Below are positions 1 to 9,219 of a DNA stretch of 64,000 nucleotides, in pieces (positions within the stretch are counted from its first letter, which is position 1; each line of letters starts with the position of its first letter). The position numbers and the translations under genes are program-made. The notes beneath the pieces are model-generated. The model searched no databases, was not told where the DNA came from, and worked only from the letters and a program-made list of their open reading frames with translations. The DNA lies in contig JAHHIA010000004.1 of the NCBI GenBank assembly GCA_019359045.1, forward strand, positions 186,001 to 250,000, given 5' to 3'. Source of the DNA: Scytolyngbya sp. HA4215-MV1 (GTDB lineage: Bacteria > Cyanobacteriota > Cyanobacteriia > Leptolyngbyales > Leptolyngbyaceae).

Positions 1-1902
1 CAACTGCAACAGGCAAACCGCCAAGTCAAACCTGCCACCCGTATGAAAGCCATTACTGCTTTACGAGATGTGGTATACCAAATTCGGGAGCATAATTCCT
101 TGCCAGGACACCATCAGCAAGTTTTGGGCGTTGCTTTCAGTCCCGATGGCAAAACGATCGCGTCTGCCAGTGTCGATCGCACCCTCAAACTCTGGAGTGT
201 GGACGGCAAACTCTTGCGCACCTTGGAAGGGCATACGGAGGCGGTCAATGCGGTCAAATTTAGCCCCGATGGCAAAACGATCGTCTCTGCCAGTGCTGAC
301 AAAACCTTGCGCCTCTGGTCTTTAGAGGGGCAGGTGCTCAAAACCTTAAATAGCCCTGACGCCGTTAATGGGGTTGCTTTTAGCCCAGATGGACAGACGA
401 TCGCCTCGGCAAATCAAGACCAGACGATCCGCTTGTGGAACCGCCAGGGTAAACTGCTCAAAACTTTGAAAGGCAGTCAAGATGCATTGCTCGATGTTGC
501 CTTTAGTCCCGATGGCCAGACGATTGCTGCCGTTGGGTTTGATGACACCGTGCACCGCTGGACAATCCAAGGAAACGCCCTGCCTTCCTGGGCAGCTCAG
601 ACCGAGGGCATCACTGCCATTGCCTTTAGCCATGATGGCAAAACGATCGCCACTGCCGGAGCCAATGGCAATGTCCGGCTCTGGAACCCGGCAGGACAGG
701 TTGTCAAAACCCTGCGAACGGGCAGTCCCAGTATTGCCAGCGTGGTTTTCAGTCCTGACAGCACTACCCTTGCCACTGCCGGAGCCAATGACCTGATCCA
801 AATTTGGAACCGAGCAGGGCAAGTGCTCCAAACCTTGAAAGGACATCGCAATAGTGTTTCTAGCCTTGCCTTTAGCCCCGATGGCAAAAGTCTGGCTTCT
901 GGCAGTTACGATCGCACCGTCAAACTCTGGAAACTGCAAGGACAAGCCCCGATTATTTTGGCAGGGCATGGCAGCGAAGTTTGGGATGTCAGCTTTAGCC
1001 CCGATGGACAAACGATCGCCTCGGTTGCCAGCGATCAAACAGTCCGCCTTTGGAGCCGCACTGGGCAACTGTTAAAAAAATTATCTGGACATGTGGGCAA
1101 GGTGTATGGTGTGGCGTTCAGCCCGGATGGCAAAACGATCGCCTCCGTGGGGGAAGACAAAACCATTCGCCTCTGGTCGCTGGATGGAAAATTACTCAAT
1201 ATCCTCAAAGGTCATACCAATGAGGTTCGCGGTGTAACCTTTAGCCCTAATGGCAAAACGATCGCCTCCGTGGGCGTAGACAAAACTATTCGTCTCTGGG
1301 ATCGTCAAGGAAAATTGCTCAAAACCCTCTCAGGGCATCAAGATATTACGAATGATATTAGCTTTAGCCCCGATGGCAAACTCTTGGCTTCTGCCAGTAC
1401 CGACAAAACCATCAAACTTTGGAGTCTCGATGGCAAACTGCTGAAAACACTGGCTGGACATAGTGAAGCAGTTTGGAATGTCAACTTTAGTCCCGATGGC
1501 AAAACCTTAGCAACCACCAGTGAGGACAGCACGGTACGGATCTGGAGTCTAGATGGCAAACTACTCAATGTTCTAAAAGGCTATACCGACTTTGCCAGTG
1601 GTATGAGCTTTAGTCCTGATGGTGAAGTCATTGCCACCGGGGGAGGCGATCGCGAAGTCAAGCTCTGGAGTCTGGATGGACGCCCGATCTCCTTTTTGCA
1701 AGGACATCAAAATCCGATTAGAAGTGTTTACTTTAGTCCCGATGGCACCGCCCTTCTCTCCGCCAGCGATGACCAAACCGTCATGGTCTGGGATTTGAAT
1801 CTGGAGAGTTTGATGAAAGACGGCTGTCATTGGGCTAAAGACTATCTCAGCAGTAATCCAGACTTGGCTTCGGCAGATCGTTCCCTCTGTTCAGGTAATT
1901 GA
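1..1902 (+). CDS. WD40-repeat protein, C-terminal part (5' end outside window)
   Basis: The frame is open from base 1 to the ATG at 43, so the gene very probably starts upstream and this is its C-terminal part. I count 14 consecutive WD40 repeats, each about 41 residues with the pattern GH..V..V.FSPDGKTIAS...D.T.RLW, which would make two seven-bladed propellers. Repeats 4-6 lack the GH dipeptide and are the most diverged. The tail after the last blade (CHWAKDYL..NPDLA..D..LC) is the ending I associate with large cyanobacterial NTPase-WD40 proteins, so the missing N-terminus may carry a NACHT, STAND or protease domain. The role is likely as a binding platform; the ligand is unknown. Confidence 0.9.
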   Translation, partial: QLQQANRQVKPATRMKAITALRDVVYQIREHNSLPGHHQQVLGVAFSPDGKTIASASVDRTLKLWSVDGKLLRTLEGHTEAVNAVKFSPDGKTIVSASADKTLRLWSLEGQVLKTLNSPDAVNGVAFSPDGQTIASANQDQTIRLWNRQGKLLKTLKGSQDALLDVAFSPDGQTIAAVGFDDTVHRWTIQGNALPSWAAQTEGITAIAFSHDGKTIATAGANGNVRLWNPAGQVVKTLRTGSPSIASVVFSPDSTTLATAGANDLIQIWNRAGQVLQTLKGHRNSVSSLAFSPDGKSLASGSYDRTVKLWKLQGQAPIILAGHGSEVWDVSFSPDGQTIASVASDQTVRLWSRTGQLLKKLSGHVGKVYGVAFSPDGKTIASVGEDKTIRLWSLDGKLLNILKGHTNEVRGVTFSPNGKTIASVGVDKTIRLWDRQGKLLKTLSGHQDITNDISFSPDGKLLASASTDKTIKLWSLDGKLLKTLAGHSEAVWNVNFSPDGKTLATTSEDSTVRIWSLDGKLLNVLKGYTDFASGMSFSPDGEVIATGGGDREVKLWSLDGRPISFLQGHQNPIRSVYFSPDGTALLSASDDQTVMVWDLNLESLMKDGCHWAKDYLSSNPDLASADRSLCSGN

Positions 1903-2013
1903 CGATTTTAGAGGTGAATTGCAGATTATAAACTTCTCGATGAGTGTTGAGTCTTTGTCTCCAATATCTGATACTGATTTCTGACCACTTAATTTCTTGT
2001 TGAAAATTAACTG

Positions 2014-2640
2014 ATGTCCAAACCATTTAAGCCCCTCCGTCGCGTTCTTTTATTTCTTGCCGCGATCGTCTTCGCGGTGCTGCTCAATGTCCCTGGATAC
2101 GCAAATACTTACATTGCACAAGGGACTTCTGAAGATGACCCTTGCCAACTGGGCATGGAGACCTATACCGCAGCCGAAGATTTAACCGTCTACTCCGAGG
2201 ATCAACTCTTCTGCTTGTTTGAGGAAGAACTAGAAGACATTGAGCTTGATCAAGAAGAGTCTAATCAGAAAAAAGTGGATGCCATCGTCTATGGACTCGC
2301 AGACTGGGGCGATAACAACGACAATGACGACGATGATGATGTCATTACCGAAGCGAACCTATCCGAAGTGTTGCCGCCTTCAGAAGTGCGGAACATTGCT
2401 GAATCCGTTGCTGAAACTACTGCCCAGTTTCTAGCACCTGCGATCGCCCTAGAGCAGAAAGGACAACAATTCGCCCAAACGATTGCTGAAAAGTCAGTAA
2501 CAATCAAAAAACAACTGCGGTCTCCCATCGATCGCATCTGGCAAAAGCTGCAACTGATTGCCGCAGACAATAGCACTACCGCTGGCTACTCCAAAGCCTT
2601 TGCCAAAGCAGTAAGTAATAAGAAAAAGAACCTGTCATGA
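2014..2640 (+). CDS. Secreted acidic hypothetical protein
   Basis: A 208-residue protein of no family I recognise. Residues 1-30 form a classical signal peptide: a basic start (MSKPFKPLRR), a hydrophobic stretch, then GYAN as a likely cleavage region. The mature part is acidic, with a run of seven aspartates at about 103-109 that could bind cations, followed by a helical alanine- and glutamine-rich segment. Its stop overlaps the ATG of the next gene by four bases (ATGA), so the two are probably translationally coupled. Periplasmic or outer-envelope location is inferred from the signal peptide alone. Confidence 0.75.
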   Translation: MSKPFKPLRRVLLFLAAIVFAVLLNVPGYANTYIAQGTSEDDPCQLGMETYTAAEDLTVYSEDQLFCLFEEELEDIELDQEESNQKKVDAIVYGLADWGDNNDNDDDDDVITEANLSEVLPPSEVRNIAESVAETTAQFLAPAIALEQKGQQFAQTIAEKSVTIKKQLRSPIDRIWQKLQLIAADNSTTAGYSKAFAKAVSNKKKNLS

Positions 2641-3416
2641 CCCAAACTGCACTTATCACTGGGGCTTCGGGTGGCATTGGCTACGAGTTGGCGAAACTGT
2701 TGGCACAAGACCATTACAATCTGGTGTTGGTTGCCCGTAGTGAGGCCAAGCTCCATGCCATTCAGCAGGACTTAACCCAGCAATACGGAGTCAAGGTCAA
2801 GGTGCTGGCAAAAGACCTGGCAATTGCCAACATGGCAGAAGAGATTTTTTGGGCATTGGAGTCAGAGCAAACCTCGATCAGCGTCCTGGTCAACAACGCG
2901 GGCTTTGGGGATTTTGGCTACTTTGCCGAAACTGACTGGCAGAAAACTGCAAATATGCTTCAGGTGAATGTGGTCGCCCTGACTCAGTTAACCCACCTTT
3001 TGCTCCCTGGGATGGTGCAGCGGGGACAGGGAAAAATTCTAAACCTGGCTTCTACTGCGGCATTTCAGCCAGGTCCACTGATGGCGGTTTACTATGCCAC
3101 CAAAGCGTATGTGTTGTCTTTTTCGGAAGCGATCGCCAACGAACTGCAAGGCACCGGGGTCACCGTCACCGCCCTCTGTCCCGGCCCTACAGAATCAGGA
3201 TTTCAGGCAGCAGCGGCGATCGAAGACTCCAATCTGGTCAAAGGCAAAAAACTCCCTACTTCCGCAGAAGTTGCCCGCTTCGGCTACACCGCTCTGATGA
3301 GCGGCAAAGTCGTTGCCATTCACGGCTGGTGGAATTGGTTGATGGCACTAGCAGTTCGCTTTTTGCCGAGGCAACAAGTCACCGAGACCGTTCGCAAAAT
3401 GCAGTCAACAAAGTAG
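2637..3416 (+). CDS. Short-chain dehydrogenase/reductase (SDR)
   Basis: Classical SDR of 259 residues. The Rossmann nucleotide-binding motif TGASGGIG is at residues 8-15, NNAG at 86-89, and the catalytic set Ser139, Tyr152 and Lys156 (YYATK) is intact, so it should be an active NAD(P)H oxidoreductase. The substrate cannot be read from sequence; similar cyanobacterial proteins are annotated as general SDRs of the DltE/YqjQ-like group. It overlaps the preceding secreted-protein gene by four bases. The C-terminus is hydrophobic and basic (WWNWLMALAVRFLPRQQ), hinting at membrane association. Confidence 0.9.
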   Translation: MTQTALITGASGGIGYELAKLLAQDHYNLVLVARSEAKLHAIQQDLTQQYGVKVKVLAKDLAIANMAEEIFWALESEQTSISVLVNNAGFGDFGYFAETDWQKTANMLQVNVVALTQLTHLLLPGMVQRGQGKILNLASTAAFQPGPLMAVYYATKAYVLSFSEAIANELQGTGVTVTALCPGPTESGFQAAAAIEDSNLVKGKKLPTSAEVARFGYTALMSGKVVAIHGWWNWLMALAVRFLPRQQVTETVRKMQSTK

Positions 3417-3572
3417 AGATCGCAGATAACAGGTTGCAGGTGTCCGATGATAGGAGCAGCACCAGAATTGGTGCAAAGGTTGGCACTTTGAGGTTCAGAC
3501 CTCCTGACTCCTGACTCCTAATTTCTCTTACAGCCGCTTTCATTGGCATAAGCCACACTCAGACCCATCCAC

Positions 3573-4610
3573 TCATCCACTCATCCCCGAACTGAACTGA
3601 CTCGTCCGAAAATTGCTGTAAGCCACCTCCGGCTCTTCCGTATTCCGCTGAATAATCACCATCTCATCCCCTACAACTGGACTGCGTGCCAGCAACATGC
3701 CATCGGGATCGGTGATTTCTAGCTTACTGAAATCCAGCAGTTTGGAACGGCGCAGCATCTCTGCCGCCAGTTTGTCTTGCTGCGAGGGCGAGAGAGTATT
3801 CCAACTATCACTGACCCGCACAATTAACAGACTGCCTTTGAAATTTGCTTGCACTGACTCAATCAACCCGTTGGCATACTGATCGCTCACTTGCGCCACT
3901 TGATCCTGGATACGGGCGATCAGCTTTTGTTCGGGCGTCAAATTGAGCACAGGGGAAGGCTTAGGTTTGGGCAACGGCAGGGGCGAGGGAGAAGGCAGAG
4001 GCGTGGGAACCACCAGTGGAGGGGGAGAAGCCGCAGGGGGCGGATAGAGGGGCTGGGGATCGGCTTGGGGCGGGACGCGCTGGGGCGGTGGGGCGACAGC
4101 CACTGGGGTGGGTGGCTTGCTAGGCGAGAGCGCCGAAGGAATCCAGAGAAACAATAGCAAAACTCCGACGATCGCACCGCTCAGTGCCGAATCAGAGAGT
4201 TTTTGGTTGGCGGAGTCGGGTAGGCGCGATCGTATCCCTGCCAACAACCTCATCCACCAGGGTTGCACAGATCGCCAGAGCGGACGAATTTTTTCCCAAA
4301 GGGGGTGCCAGGGGGCGATCGTTGAATCGCCCGTCGATTCTTCCACCGCAGCAGCAAAACTTGGTGCCGATTTGGGGGGTGGCTCTGCCTCCAGTTTTTC
4401 CACTGCCCCTTCCAAAACCCGAATCGTGCGCCGCAAAACCTTGATACTTTGTGTTTTGAGCACCGGACGAACCTGTTCCCACATGCCCTCAGCCGGGGGG
4501 GAAGGTTCTGTCCCAACTGGGGGAGGGCTGCTTTCTGGGGGAGAAGCCGAAGGTTGAGAATCTGGCTCAGAGTTTGGGGAATCGGGGGGTTGTGGCAGGT
4601 CTGATGACAT
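3573..4610 (-). CDS. Proline-rich single-pass membrane protein
   Basis: A 345-residue protein with a cytoplasmic, proline/serine-rich N-terminus (about 1-45), a helical segment, one transmembrane helix near residues 142-165 (GAIVGVLLLFLWIPSAL), a second very proline-rich linker, then a folded C-terminal domain from about 225. That domain has a charged helix followed by an LLIVRVSDSW strand pattern. This is a common layout in cyanobacterial conserved hypotheticals. I cannot assign a function. Transcription is convergent with the SDR gene; the space between them (3417-3572) contains no gene. Confidence 0.75.
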   Translation of the reverse strand: MSSDLPQPPDSPNSEPDSQPSASPPESSPPPVGTEPSPPAEGMWEQVRPVLKTQSIKVLRRTIRVLEGAVEKLEAEPPPKSAPSFAAAVEESTGDSTIAPWHPLWEKIRPLWRSVQPWWMRLLAGIRSRLPDSANQKLSDSALSGAIVGVLLLFLWIPSALSPSKPPTPVAVAPPPQRVPPQADPQPLYPPPAASPPPLVVPTPLPSPSPLPLPKPKPSPVLNLTPEQKLIARIQDQVAQVSDQYANGLIESVQANFKGSLLIVRVSDSWNTLSPSQQDKLAAEMLRRSKLLDFSKLEITDPDGMLLARSPVVGDEMVIIQRNTEEPEVAYSNFRTSQFSSGMSG

Positions 4611-4797
4611 CCTTAGCCTTCCAAAAGACAGCGCAAATTGACGGAAATGAGGTAGATTTTTACGGGAACTACCTGAAGAAACGTGGACTAGATAACATCC
4701 AGGTCCTAAAGCAAGAATCTACCACTTTCCTGATACTTGCAGCTTGCGAAGGATGACTGCGTGAATTTACAAGATGTAACAGACAAAGATTAAACCT

Positions 4798-5964
4798 ATG
4801 GGTCTTAAACGTCGTCAGTTCTTGGCGCTGACTGGTTCTCTGGGGGGGCTAGGTTTGGCAATGGTTGTCCAAAAAGCGCTCACAGGAGCGGCTTTTTCTG
4901 GCAACTCGACTCCGGCTTATTCCGAACCTAAGTTGACCTCTGCCCCCATTAAGGCTGCGAAGGCGATCGCTCCCAAGGGCTTATTTGCGCCAGTTCGGGG
5001 AGATGTTCGCATTGCTGTGATCAGCGATTTGAATAGTGCTTATGGCTCCACCGACTACGAGCCAGAGGTAGACCAGGCAATTGCCCTGATTCCCGATTGG
5101 CAACCCGATATCGTCCTGGGCGGTGGAGATATGGTGGCTGGACAGTCACCTTCGCTGACCCAGTCAGAGATTCAGGCGATGTGGGCAGGGTTCGATCGTC
5201 ACATCGCTGCGCCGCTGCGACAGGCAGGGTTGCCCTTTGGTTTTACGATTGGCAACCACGATGCCTCTGGAGCCTTGGCAGTCAGCGGTAAATTTTTATT
5301 TTCTAATGATCGGGAATTAGCCGCCGCCTACTGGAACGATGCCAAACATGACCCCGGACTCCAGTTTGTCGATCGCGCTCAATTTCCCTTCTACTACACC
5401 TTTCAACACAACGATATTTTCTACCTGGTGTGGGATGCTTCCACGTCTCAAATCCCGGCGGCACAGATTGCTTGGGCAGAAAAAAGCCTTGCCAGTGCCG
5501 CTGCTCAATCTGCCAAAATGCGCATCGCGATCGGGCATCTCCCGCTATACGCCGTTGCGGTGGGGCGCGACGAGTTGGGCGAAATTCTGGCAAATGCTGA
5601 TCATCTTCGGGCAATGCTGGAACGCTACCAGGTACATACCTACATCAGTGGACATCACCATGCCTACTACCCTGCCCATCGCGGTAAGCTAGAATTGTTG
5701 CATTCTGGTATTTTGGGCAGTGGACCGCGACCGCTTCTCAACAGTAACCTGCCCCCCTTTAAAGCCCTCACCATTATTGATGTCAGTTTGGCAGACCAGT
5801 CCACTCGCTACACCACTTACAACATGAATACCTTGCAAGTGGTCGATCAAAAAATCTTACCCCGCTTAATTGTGGGTCCGAATGGTCGTGTGGTGCGGCG
5901 CGATGTGCCAGAATCTGAGCTAACTGCGAGTGAGCAGGCAATGACCTACACACCCAGTAGTTGA
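4798..5964 (+). CDS. Tat-exported metallophosphoesterase
   Basis: The N-terminus carries a twin-arginine export motif (KRRQFLALTG, residues 4-13) followed by a hydrophobic stretch, so the folded enzyme is likely exported with its metals. The calcineurin-like phosphoesterase fold is shown by VISDLN (Asp77), GGGD (Asp111), GNHD (152-155) and a C-terminal SGHHH. The first motif reads D-x-N where D-x-H is usual, so one metal ligand may differ. The substrate is unknown; phosphodiester or phosphomonoester hydrolysis is the family activity. It ends four bases before the next start codon, suggesting co-transcription with the CobT-like gene. Confidence 0.88.
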   Translation: MGLKRRQFLALTGSLGGLGLAMVVQKALTGAAFSGNSTPAYSEPKLTSAPIKAAKAIAPKGLFAPVRGDVRIAVISDLNSAYGSTDYEPEVDQAIALIPDWQPDIVLGGGDMVAGQSPSLTQSEIQAMWAGFDRHIAAPLRQAGLPFGFTIGNHDASGALAVSGKFLFSNDRELAAAYWNDAKHDPGLQFVDRAQFPFYYTFQHNDIFYLVWDASTSQIPAAQIAWAEKSLASAAAQSAKMRIAIGHLPLYAVAVGRDELGEILANADHLRAMLERYQVHTYISGHHHAYYPAHRGKLELLHSGILGSGPRPLLNSNLPPFKALTIIDVSLADQSTRYTTYNMNTLQVVDQKILPRLIVGPNGRVVRRDVPESELTASEQAMTYTPSS

Positions 5965-5968
5965 GTTC

Positions 5969-7078
5969 GTGATCCGAGTCTATACGCAGCCTCAACAAGG
6001 GCAAAACTGGTTGGTTCGGTATCGTGGGCGATCGCCTCTGTTTGTTTGCGTTCTAGGCTTTACCGCAACCGGCTTAATCCCAGGCATTTCTGCTGCTGGA
6101 GCGACCCCTCACGATCGCCAGTCCACCGCGATCGCTGATGCCGAGTTTTTGATCAACGGTCCCCAACCCCAGCCTGCCTATCCCCTCCCTCCCTTGCATG
6201 TCGGGGCTTCGCCAACCCTGATTTCTCGTGCCATCACTCAGGCACAAACCATCCCTGTACACCTCTTCAACGCCGGATTGCCCCATCCCCCGCCAGTACC
6301 CTACATTGACCTGGAGGGCAGCCCTGCTGGCTGTCTCAGTCAGGGACGAGCGCTGTCCCTGCAGACGGTGAAACATCTACTGGAGCAAGGATTGCACTGG
6401 GGACAAAAACTCGCTGCACAAGTGCCCGCTGGCTACTTGGTGATTGGAGAATGCGTGGTCGGAGGGACAACCACTGCTTTAGCGGTGTTAACAGGGCTGG
6501 GGGTTGATGCTAGAGACAAAGTGAATAGTAGCCACCCCACCTGTAATCATCAGCAGAAGTGGCAATTGGTTCAAGCCGGACTGGCGAAAGCAAGCGAACT
6601 AGAACGAGATCTAAAAAATAACCCCCTGGCGCTGGTGGCTGCGGTGGGCGATCCGATGCAAATTGCGATCGCCGGAATGGCGATCGCCGCGAGCCGTAGC
6701 AGTGGGGTTTTGCTGGCAGGGGGAACCCAAATGCTGGCAATTTACGCCCTATTGCGTACGATCGCCCAAACTTATGATTTGCCCTGGCAACCGACCAACA
6801 TTGCGATTGGAACAACACGCTGGGTGGCAGAAGACGCGACTGGGGATACCGTTGGGCTAGCAACCGTTGTGGGAAAAGTACCCTTAATGGCAACGCAATT
6901 AAGCTTTGCAAACTCACGCCATGCCCAACTGAGGGCTTATGAGCAAGGCTATGTGAAAGAGGGGGTAGGGGCAGGAGGCTGTGCGATCGCAGCGCACCTT
7001 TATCAAAATTGGGGACAAGCGGAATTGCTCACCCACATTGATGCTTTGGCAACAAACTATTTGAACCTCAATTTCTAA
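5969..7078 (+). CDS. cobT: CobT-like nicotinate-nucleotide phosphoribosyltransferase (cyanobacterial family)
   Basis: A 369-residue protein matching the cyanobacterial and archaeal CobT-like family, proposed to form alpha-ribazole phosphate, the lower-ligand nucleotide of cobamides, from nicotinate mononucleotide. Hallmarks are the N-terminal RYRG....FVCVLGFTATGLIPGISAAGATP, the GECVVGGTTTALAVLTGLG glycine-rich motif and the C-terminal KEGVGAGG. The start is GTG at 5969; MIRVYTQ is the expected family start, and it directly follows the phosphoesterase stop. It lies far from the main cobalamin operon at 35-40 kb. The exact base specificity is not established for this family. Confidence 0.85.
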   Translation: MIRVYTQPQQGQNWLVRYRGRSPLFVCVLGFTATGLIPGISAAGATPHDRQSTAIADAEFLINGPQPQPAYPLPPLHVGASPTLISRAITQAQTIPVHLFNAGLPHPPPVPYIDLEGSPAGCLSQGRALSLQTVKHLLEQGLHWGQKLAAQVPAGYLVIGECVVGGTTTALAVLTGLGVDARDKVNSSHPTCNHQQKWQLVQAGLAKASELERDLKNNPLALVAAVGDPMQIAIAGMAIAASRSSGVLLAGGTQMLAIYALLRTIAQTYDLPWQPTNIAIGTTRWVAEDATGDTVGLATVVGKVPLMATQLSFANSRHAQLRAYEQGYVKEGVGAGGCAIAAHLYQNWGQAELLTHIDALATNYLNLNF

Positions 7079-7211
7079 CGGCTAAAAAAATTACCGTAGG
7101 AAAACATTAAAGTAGTCTAAAATTCTGAATGAAATTGTCTGTCCCTTGCCTAGTAAACTATTAGGCTTGTTCAAACCATTCTGTTCAAAATCTTCTACTT
7201 TTCTTCAGGTT

Positions 7212-7586
7212 TTAATGAATGCGATGAGACAGCAGCTGTTCTTCTAGGGCTGCAATGCGATTATAGGCTGCTGTCAGTTGAGCCGTAAGTCGCCGAATCT
7301 GAATTTCAGGGGCTAATTCGCGTTCACTACTTTGAGAATTGACATCCAAGTTATTGCTATCGACCAACACATCTTTGTGCTCCATCACACTGTCCATCGC
7401 TCCGGAGCTATAAAAAGAATAACGACTATTCATGGTGTTGGAAATCAGGCGATCGCTGCCTTTTTCTGGGTTACGGCTCAACTCAGTCAAAACCTCGGAA
7501 ACTCTTTGGCTGAGGTCTTCAATGACCTGATACAGGGCATCTACTTTGGTATGTAAGGTTGCGACTTCTTTTTGCAAGGTATCCAT
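7212..7586 (-). CDS. Small coiled-coil protein
   Basis: A 124-residue protein with two predicted coiled-coil segments. The N-terminal heptads (LQKEVATLHTKVDALYQVI, residues 4-22) and the C-terminal ones (IRRLTAQLTAAYNRIAALEE, about 96-115) flank a low-complexity polar middle. No enzymatic motif is seen. The length and layout fit a conserved cyanobacterial hypothetical rather than a chance frame. It stands alone between the CobT-like gene and a 500-base gap, convergent with the former. Confidence 0.6.
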   Translation of the reverse strand: MDTLQKEVATLHTKVDALYQVIEDLSQRVSEVLTELSRNPEKGSDRLISNTMNSRYSFYSSGAMDSVMEHKDVLVDSNNLDVNSQSSERELAPEIQIRRLTAQLTAAYNRIAALEEQLLSHRIH

Positions 7587-8089
7587 TCAACGTCCTGATT
7601 GCCCTAACTGATCACCTAACATCTTAAGGAGTCAATGATAAAAGCTCAGTTTACTTATGATTCATTTAACTTTTGGGCTTCTATTCAATCTAAATGCATT
7701 GTTTGATACAAATAGGGTGTCCGATACCCATCGATTATGAGCATCAATTTTACATTCACTTGCTACGTAAATTTATCAGGTCAACATGTGACAAATTCAT
7801 TGATTCCAAAAGGTGAATTATTTTTTAATCGATTTCTATTTGAACCGGATTGATTAAAACCTTGCTGAATATAGAGAGAATGTTGTACTAAAAATTTCTT
7901 TCTGTTAGGGGGTTCCTCTCTCTTCTTCTCAGAATTTGAGAGGGATCTTTGCGATTCGAATGGGAAGGTTATCCAATGAAGCAAACCCTTGCTCATCCCT
8001 CTTTCTACAAAACAGGACAGAGCTCCGTTTTGTTCATTTGGAAGTGCGCGGTCAGAGATAATATTTCCGATATCTTGCCAGGGTTCTCT
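7587..8089. other. Gene-poor AT-rich spacer
   Basis: About 500 bases with no convincing gene. The open frame at 7781-7996 (minus) lacks a ribosome-binding site and protein-like composition. Promoters for the coiled-coil gene are expected near 7590-7660, but I cannot point to a clear box. Confidence 0.5.
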
Positions 8090-8419
8090 TTAAGATCCTA
8101 ATTTCATCGCATCCACAAATAGGCTATAAGTCACACCGATTTTGAGCGCATTGATCACTTCTCCCAGGGTCGATCGCGCAACCTGACGATTGCCATAAGT
8201 AAATCGACTAACCAACTCGATGAATATCACCATTAAACCCGCACTGATAATATCCCAGTCTGCGCGGGCACCTGTAGTTGTTGAGATGGCTGTTCCCAAA
8301 AAGTTACCCATTAAGAGCATAATCACTAAGACCGAGATCTTGCGCCAGGGATTCGTCAGCCAACGGTCGAACTGTCCGGTAATAACCTCTACCAAAGTAT
8401 TGAGTCGGGTATTCTGCAT
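8090..8419 (-). CDS. ycf20: Ycf20-like protein (DUF565)
   Basis: A 109-residue membrane protein of the Ycf20/DUF565 family, found in cyanobacteria and plastids; in algae and plants a relative affects non-photochemical quenching. Diagnostic stretches are TRLNTLVEVI, NPWRKISVLVIMLLMGNFLGTAIS, and a second hydrophobic segment DIISAGLMVIFIELVSRF. I place the start at 8419 (MQNTRL) rather than 8455, because AAGGAA lies nine bases before it and the family begins here. The membrane topology is two helices. Confidence 0.82.
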   Translation of the reverse strand: MQNTRLNTLVEVITGQFDRWLTNPWRKISVLVIMLLMGNFLGTAISTTTGARADWDIISAGLMVIFIELVSRFTYGNRQVARSTLGEVINALKIGVTYSLFVDAMKLGS

Positions 8420-8549
8420 ACAGATCGATTCCTTGAAGCTAAATTTATTGCTCAATAAATTTTAATTGGTTGACAAATTTCATCAGGAAAAAGTGGTCAT
8501 TCACTCAAAGATTGTTATTACTAGAGATAGAAGGTATGGGTGACAGATT

Positions 8550-9197
8550 ATGACGTGGGGTAAGTTAAGTCGAAATATTCGGTCAAGAGTATACCCCGCA
8601 GTTACGATCTCGTCCGCTGCTTTTTTACTCTTGGTCGGGGCTGGGTTACTCCTGGGTTGGTTACAGATTGAGATCGCACCCAACAAACCAGAGTCGGGTT
8701 CGATCGGCAATAATGAGCCACTCCCCATTCAGTTACCGCAAGGCACAGTTGATCCGGCAGCGACCAGTACGGTTGTGTCTCCTGCTGCCAAAGTCGTTCC
8801 CTCGCCTATTCTTAAGTCTAATCAACCTGCAACCCTGTCAGATGCTGTGACTGTGGCTGGTCGTTTGGGTGCCCTCCGTGTGAGCAACCAGACCCAGCAC
8901 CCGGTGCGGGTCGCTTTACTGTCAAAGCAACCGCAGACCCGTGGGATGGTTGCTGCCAAAGCGCTCAAACCTGACTACAGTCCGCCAGCTCATTGGGATT
9001 TTGCTCCAGAAGAAGGGGCAAAGCGGGGGTTATTGCTGTCTTTGCCCCATGTTGACCTCAAACTCCAACCAGGAGATGTCCTGGTTGCGTTTGCTGAAGA
9101 TGGATCGCGTCTCTATTGGGGACCTTATGTGGTGGGTGAAACGATCGCGCCAATTTGGGATAGCCAAACCGCAGAGTGGCAGTTAATTTTGCAGTAG
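8550..9197 (+). CDS. Hypothetical membrane-anchored protein
   Basis: A 215-residue protein with one N-terminal hydrophobic segment (about 16-40, VTISSAAFLLLVGAGLLLGWL), acting as signal anchor, a serine/proline-rich linker, then a beta-rich domain from about 110 (LGALRVSNQTQHPVRVALLSK). The last part (GDVLVAFAEDGSRLYWGPYVVGET) resembles a small extracellular beta domain. I do not recognise a named family. It converges on pgeF, with 22 bases between the stops. Confidence 0.65.
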   Translation: MTWGKLSRNIRSRVYPAVTISSAAFLLLVGAGLLLGWLQIEIAPNKPESGSIGNNEPLPIQLPQGTVDPAATSTVVSPAAKVVPSPILKSNQPATLSDAVTVAGRLGALRVSNQTQHPVRVALLSKQPQTRGMVAAKALKPDYSPPAHWDFAPEEGAKRGLLLSLPHVDLKLQPGDVLVAFAEDGSRLYWGPYVVGETIAPIWDSQTAEWQLILQ

Positions 9198-9219
9198 GTT
9201 GCAATATATGATGCAGGGT

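Noticed and set aside
114-1830. Antisense frames within the WD40 gene
   Set aside because: Shadow frames caused by repetitive codon use in the WD40 repeats.
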